A stretch of 9,233 bases of DNA from Bacillota bacterium (lineage in GTDB: Bacteria > Bacillota > Clostridia > Peptostreptococcales > Anaerovoracaceae): positions 1 through 9,233 of the forward strand of contig JAKJCD010000072.1 of NCBI GenBank assembly GCA_022706625.1, written 5' to 3'. The position numbers were made by a program, and so were the translations under genes. Under the pieces are notes generated by a model. That model saw nothing but the letters and a program-made list of their open reading frames with translations, did not search any database and was not told where the DNA came from. Positions 6,613-9,233 of this stretch are shown here, in pieces (position 1 is the stretch's first letter; every line of letters begins with the position of its first letter).

Positions 6613-6720
6613 AAATGAGTAAAGATATTACCACATATCCGGAATCCCTTGACATCAAAAGCGAGGCTTTAAAAATGAGTAAAGATATTACCACATATTT
6701 AGAATGCCTTGACATTAAAA
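6601..6720 (+). repeat. 60-bp tandem duplication spanning a gene junction and start codon
   Basis: Positions 6601-6660 and 6661-6720 match at 53 of 60 bases. Each copy contains the GAGG-CTTTAAAA-ATG translation start and the codons for MSKDITTY. The first copy has a perfect AGGAGG; the second has GCGAGG. Because the unit is a multiple of three, the second copy is in frame and adds 20 residues to the reductase. The seven substitutions show the duplication is not a fresh event. Confidence 0.9.
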
Positions 6721-8423
6721 ACTTTGAGGGGATTGTCCCGAGACGCAGGAGCATTATTGGTGCAGCCAATGGCTCCCTGCCGCAAAGCGAATTCAACGCC
6801 AACCATGTGGCGCAGGCACTTCACCCCAAGGTTCAGCATTTAGTAATTTCGGTGATAAAAGAGCATGAGGGAAACACTAAAAGCTACATTCTTGAGCCTG
6901 CTCCCGGCACAGAAACCAAATCACCGGCATACTTTCGTGCCGGTCAGTACCTTAGCGTAAAGCTGCGTATCGGTCACTCCTTTATTACCCGTCCTTATTC
7001 CATTAGTTCCGCTCCGTCAGAAGCGCTTAAAGGGAGATATTCCCTTACCATCAAGCGCCAGGAAGATGGATTTGCCTCAAATTACATTTTTGACAACTGG
7101 CAGGAAGGGACGGTTATCGAGGCTTCCGCTCCCAAGGGTGAGTTTGTGTTTGAGCCGCTGCGCGATGCGCAGAATATTATCGGTCTGGCAGGCGGGTCCG
7201 GAATTACTCCTTTTTATTCCCTTGCACAGGCCATTGCCGATGGGACGGAAGATGCTGCTCTTACCCTGCTTTATGGCAGCAGAAGGCACGATGAAATTCT
7301 TCTGCAGAAAGAGCTGGAAGCATTGGCAGCTTCCTGTGACAAAATTAAGATTGTTCATGTGTTAAGCGACGATCCTCAGGCGGAGGGTTATGAACAGGGC
7401 TTTCTTACTGCAGAATTGATTAAGAAGTATGCCCCTGCCGGCGAATTCTCCATTTTTGTCTGCGGGCCGGCTGAAATGTACAGCTTCATGGATAAAGAAT
7501 TAGTTAAGCTGGAGTTGCCGAAGCGGCGAATTCGCTATGAGACGTTCGGAGATTATAAGAACCCTGAAAGAGATAAGGCCTTCCCCGATGCTGCAATCGG
7601 AAAAACCTTTAGACTCCGGGTTGGTATGCGGGGCAAAAGGAAGAAAGTTCAAGCCAAGAGCGGGGAAAGCATCCTTGTGGCTTTGGAACGTGCGGGTATT
7701 GCGGTTCCAAGCATATGCCGCAGCGGCGAATGCGGATATTGCCGCTCCAGGCTGGTCAGCGGCAGCTATTATATCCCCGAAGGTTTTGATCACAGAAGAA
7801 TGGCTGATGTCAAGCTCGGGTATATTCATCCATGCTGTACCTTTCCCACCGGTGACCTCCAAATTAGCATTGGAAGAGATGAGGGTGAAATAAAACGGGG
7901 AACTATGCAGCAGCGCAGAAGCCTGGTTGGACTTCTCATGACGTTGTTTATGTCGACTGTTATGGGTATAGTCGCCACTCTGATCGCGCGCAGCGGAATG
8001 CCTCCTCAGGCTTTGGCATCAGCGCCTCCGGCAGTGATAATGGTGATCAGTTCCGTCCTAATGTCACTGACAGTCGGTATAATTATCTGGCTGGTCATAC
8101 CATCCTCCAAATGGGGCAGCATGCTGGCGGCAAAAACGAAAGCAAGTCCGGGCAGTTTCAAATATACTGCTATGAACGCCTTACCAATATCATTCGTTAA
8201 TTCATTTGTTATCGGCATCGTGGTAAGCTTCATCAACGTGAGCAGGAGCCATGCTCAAATACCAGCTGCAGTTGCACCACCCCTGATCGTGATGTGGTTT
8301 GGTTCTTGGATTAAAATGTTCCCTATCCTGCTGGTGGTGGCTTATATGTTAGCCTTACTGGTATCTCCGCTCATCGTTAAATGGGTCAAGATGCCCCAAG
8401 GCATGCCGAAAAAAAGAGGTTAA
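6615..8423 (+). CDS. NAD(P)H-flavin/2Fe-2S reductase fused to a four-helix membrane domain
   Basis: A 602-residue multidomain electron carrier. Residues 1-36 hold a duplicated MSKDITTY segment. Residues 73-185 form an FAD-binding ferredoxin-reductase barrel with RPYSISSAP (126-134). Residues 186-312 form the NAD(P)-binding domain with GGSGITPF (193-200) and CGPAEM (283-288). Residues 330-425 are a plant-type 2Fe-2S ferredoxin domain with C368, C373, C376 and C407 or C408 in C-x4-C-x2-C...C spacing. Residues 436-590 contain four hydrophobic helices (about 436-458, 472-495, 521-542, 560-589) that look like two copies of a two-helix unit resembling DUF2798. The protein should sit at the membrane and pass electrons between NAD(P)H and the upstream FAD oxidoreductase or a membrane acceptor; the direction is not known. 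AGGAGG lies 8 bases before the ATG at 6615; the second ATG at 6675 has only a weak site. The stop of the upstream gene is 2 bases before the start. Confidence 0.88.
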   Translation: MSKDITTYPESLDIKSEALKMSKDITTYLECLDIKNFEGIVPRRRSIIGAANGSLPQSEFNANHVAQALHPKVQHLVISVIKEHEGNTKSYILEPAPGTETKSPAYFRAGQYLSVKLRIGHSFITRPYSISSAPSEALKGRYSLTIKRQEDGFASNYIFDNWQEGTVIEASAPKGEFVFEPLRDAQNIIGLAGGSGITPFYSLAQAIADGTEDAALTLLYGSRRHDEILLQKELEALAASCDKIKIVHVLSDDPQAEGYEQGFLTAELIKKYAPAGEFSIFVCGPAEMYSFMDKELVKLELPKRRIRYETFGDYKNPERDKAFPDAAIGKTFRLRVGMRGKRKKVQAKSGESILVALERAGIAVPSICRSGECGYCRSRLVSGSYYIPEGFDHRRMADVKLGYIHPCCTFPTGDLQISIGRDEGEIKRGTMQQRRSLVGLLMTLFMSTVMGIVATLIARSGMPPQALASAPPAVIMVISSVLMSLTVGIIIWLVIPSSKWGSMLAAKTKASPGSFKYTAMNALPISFVNSFVIGIVVSFINVSRSHAQIPAAVAPPLIVMWFGSWIKMFPILLVVAYMLALLVSPLIVKWVKMPQGMPKKRG

Positions 8424-8481
8424 ATGTAAAGTGAACTACTGGTAAGGCTTAAAAATAAAAATTTAGATAGGAGGCGAATTT
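8424..8481 (+). promoter_or_regulatory. Short gap with a perfect ribosome binding site for the M24 gene
   Basis: AGGAGG (8469-8474) lies 7 bases before the ATG at 8482. The 58-base gap shows no terminator hairpin, so the M24 gene is probably co-transcribed with the reductase. AGGCTTAAAAATAAA at 8446-8460 vaguely echoes the 60-bp repeat unit upstream but is too short and AT-rich to count. Confidence 0.6.
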
Positions 8482-9233
8482 ATGTTAGCATCAAACCACT
8501 ATTTCCCGCCATTTTCCCTGGAAGAATACCAGCGTCGTTATCGTGTGCTGCGGGGGGCGATGAAAGAGGCAGGACTGGATTGCCTGCTGGTATATGGAGC
8601 TATTTCACTGGCAGGTAACGATACCGGTCAGATCAATGCTCAGTATTTGTCCAACTTTGCAGGGATCGGGCACACCTACGTTGTATTTCCGCTCGAGGAG
8701 CATCCGACCTTGCACATCAATGTACCGCTGCATGCACAAAATGCAAGGGATATCAGTCCAATTCAGGACATACGCGGCGGCACGCTGATTGAAAATTCCG
8801 TATGCGAACGATTGAAGGAGCTTGGTTTAAACAAAGGCAGTGTCGGTATTGTCGGTCCGGGCACCACTTATTTCATGCCCTGCACTCTCCCTTACGAACA
8901 TTATACTCTCCTGTTAAGCGATTTCCCTCAGGTACAGTTTCAGAACGTGAGCGAATGGTTTGAGAGCATCCGTTCCATTAAAAGCGATGAGGAGATTGCT
9001 CTTGTTGAGAAAGCGGCAGCATTGAACGATTTATGCCACGAAGAAATGTTTCGTGCCACCCGGCCGGGCATGAGCCACGCAGACATGCGTCGTATCGTAG
9101 AACAGGTCGCCTACATGCATAAAGGTAATCACTGCATGATGCATCTGAGTTCCTGGCCTATGTCAAACCAGACCTGGCCTTATCCGGATTTTTGGCCGAC
9201 CGACCGCACCGTTGAAGCAGGCCATATGGTCAT
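8482..9233 (+). CDS. M24 family (creatinase / Xaa-Pro aminopeptidase-like) protein, 3' end cut by the window
   Basis: The frame is open from ATG 8482 to the right edge (250 codons and two bases), so the gene is partial. It begins MLASNHYFPPFSLEEYQRR. Residues 13-150 resemble the creatinase N-terminal domain (EYQRRYRVLRGAMKEAGLDC, then LLVYG). From about 160 onward the sequence enters the pita-bread catalytic domain: ESIRSIKSDEEIALVEKAA, then HEEMFRATRPGMSHADMRRI. The metal-binding Asp, His and Glu residues of M24 enzymes would lie beyond the window, so whether it is an active metallopeptidase or a metal-free relative such as creatinase cannot be judged. The family includes prolidases, aminopeptidases, creatinase and lyases. 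Its place after the redox pair suggests a role in the same pathway, perhaps hydrolysing an amide or peptide-like bond; this is inference. Confidence 0.85.
   Translation, partial: MLASNHYFPPFSLEEYQRRYRVLRGAMKEAGLDCLLVYGAISLAGNDTGQINAQYLSNFAGIGHTYVVFPLEEHPTLHINVPLHAQNARDISPIQDIRGGTLIENSVCERLKELGLNKGSVGIVGPGTTYFMPCTLPYEHYTLLLSDFPQVQFQNVSEWFESIRSIKSDEEIALVEKAAALNDLCHEEMFRATRPGMSHADMRRIVEQVAYMHKGNHCMMHLSSWPMSNQTWPYPDFWPTDRTVEAGHMV

Noticed and set aside
7500..7893. Open frames of about 120 codons on both strands within the reductase gene
   Set aside because: They overlap the 2Fe-2S domain whose cysteine spacing is intact in the sense frame; they are shadows.
8446..8460. Possible third, decayed copy of the 60-bp repeat before the M24 gene
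   Set aside because: Similarity is limited to an AT-rich AGGCTTAAAAATAAA stretch and needs gaps, so it is not distinguishable from chance.

Overview
The window looks like an accessory metabolic locus of a Bacillota bacterium, probably an anaerobic Clostridia- or Negativicutes-type organism. This rests on strong G-rich Shine-Dalgarno sites (AGGAGG, GGGGAGTG, AGGGGGTG), GTG/TTG start candidates, an AT-rich intergenic region with a near-consensus vegetative promoter, and moderate GC content. No rRNA, tRNA or CRISPR array was seen, and the genus cannot be fixed from the sequence.

Layout. (1) Positions 1-1188 are the right part of an IS5-family insertion sequence; its transposase runs in from the left edge. 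(2) The IS has landed in a minus-strand gene whose first 34 codons survive at 1292-1189 and read like the N-terminus of an MFS transporter. (3) Upstream of that remnant, on the same strand, are a thiamine-diphosphate enzyme of the acetolactate-synthase superfamily (3057-1366) and a lactonase-like metallo-beta-lactamase-fold hydrolase (3919-3098). The minus strand therefore originally held an operon of hydrolase, ThDP enzyme and transporter. (4) A roughly 300-bp AT-rich divergent control region follows, with a good sigma-A promoter for the plus strand and an 11-nt motif repeated in inverted orientation near both divergent genes. (5) On the plus strand come a TetR-family regulator (4228-4821), a phytoene-desaturase-like FAD oxidoreductase (5077-6612), a flavodoxin-reductase/2Fe-2S protein fused to a four-helix membrane domain (6615-8423), and the start of an M24 (creatinase / Xaa-Pro peptidase-like) protein cut by the right edge (8482 onward).

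How they may work together (inference): a TetR-controlled, divergently transcribed module that takes up a small organic compound (MFS), opens or hydrolyses it (MBL hydrolase, ThDP enzyme) and oxidises or reduces it with a soluble FAD enzyme coupled to a membrane-bound NAD(P)H/2Fe-2S reductase, with the M24 protein as a further hydrolase. The substrate is unknown. The IS insertion has probably inactivated the transporter. The most unusual points are the reductase-membrane fusion, the 60-bp duplication that copies that gene's own translation start, and the IS-broken transporter remnant, which is easily missed because it is so short.
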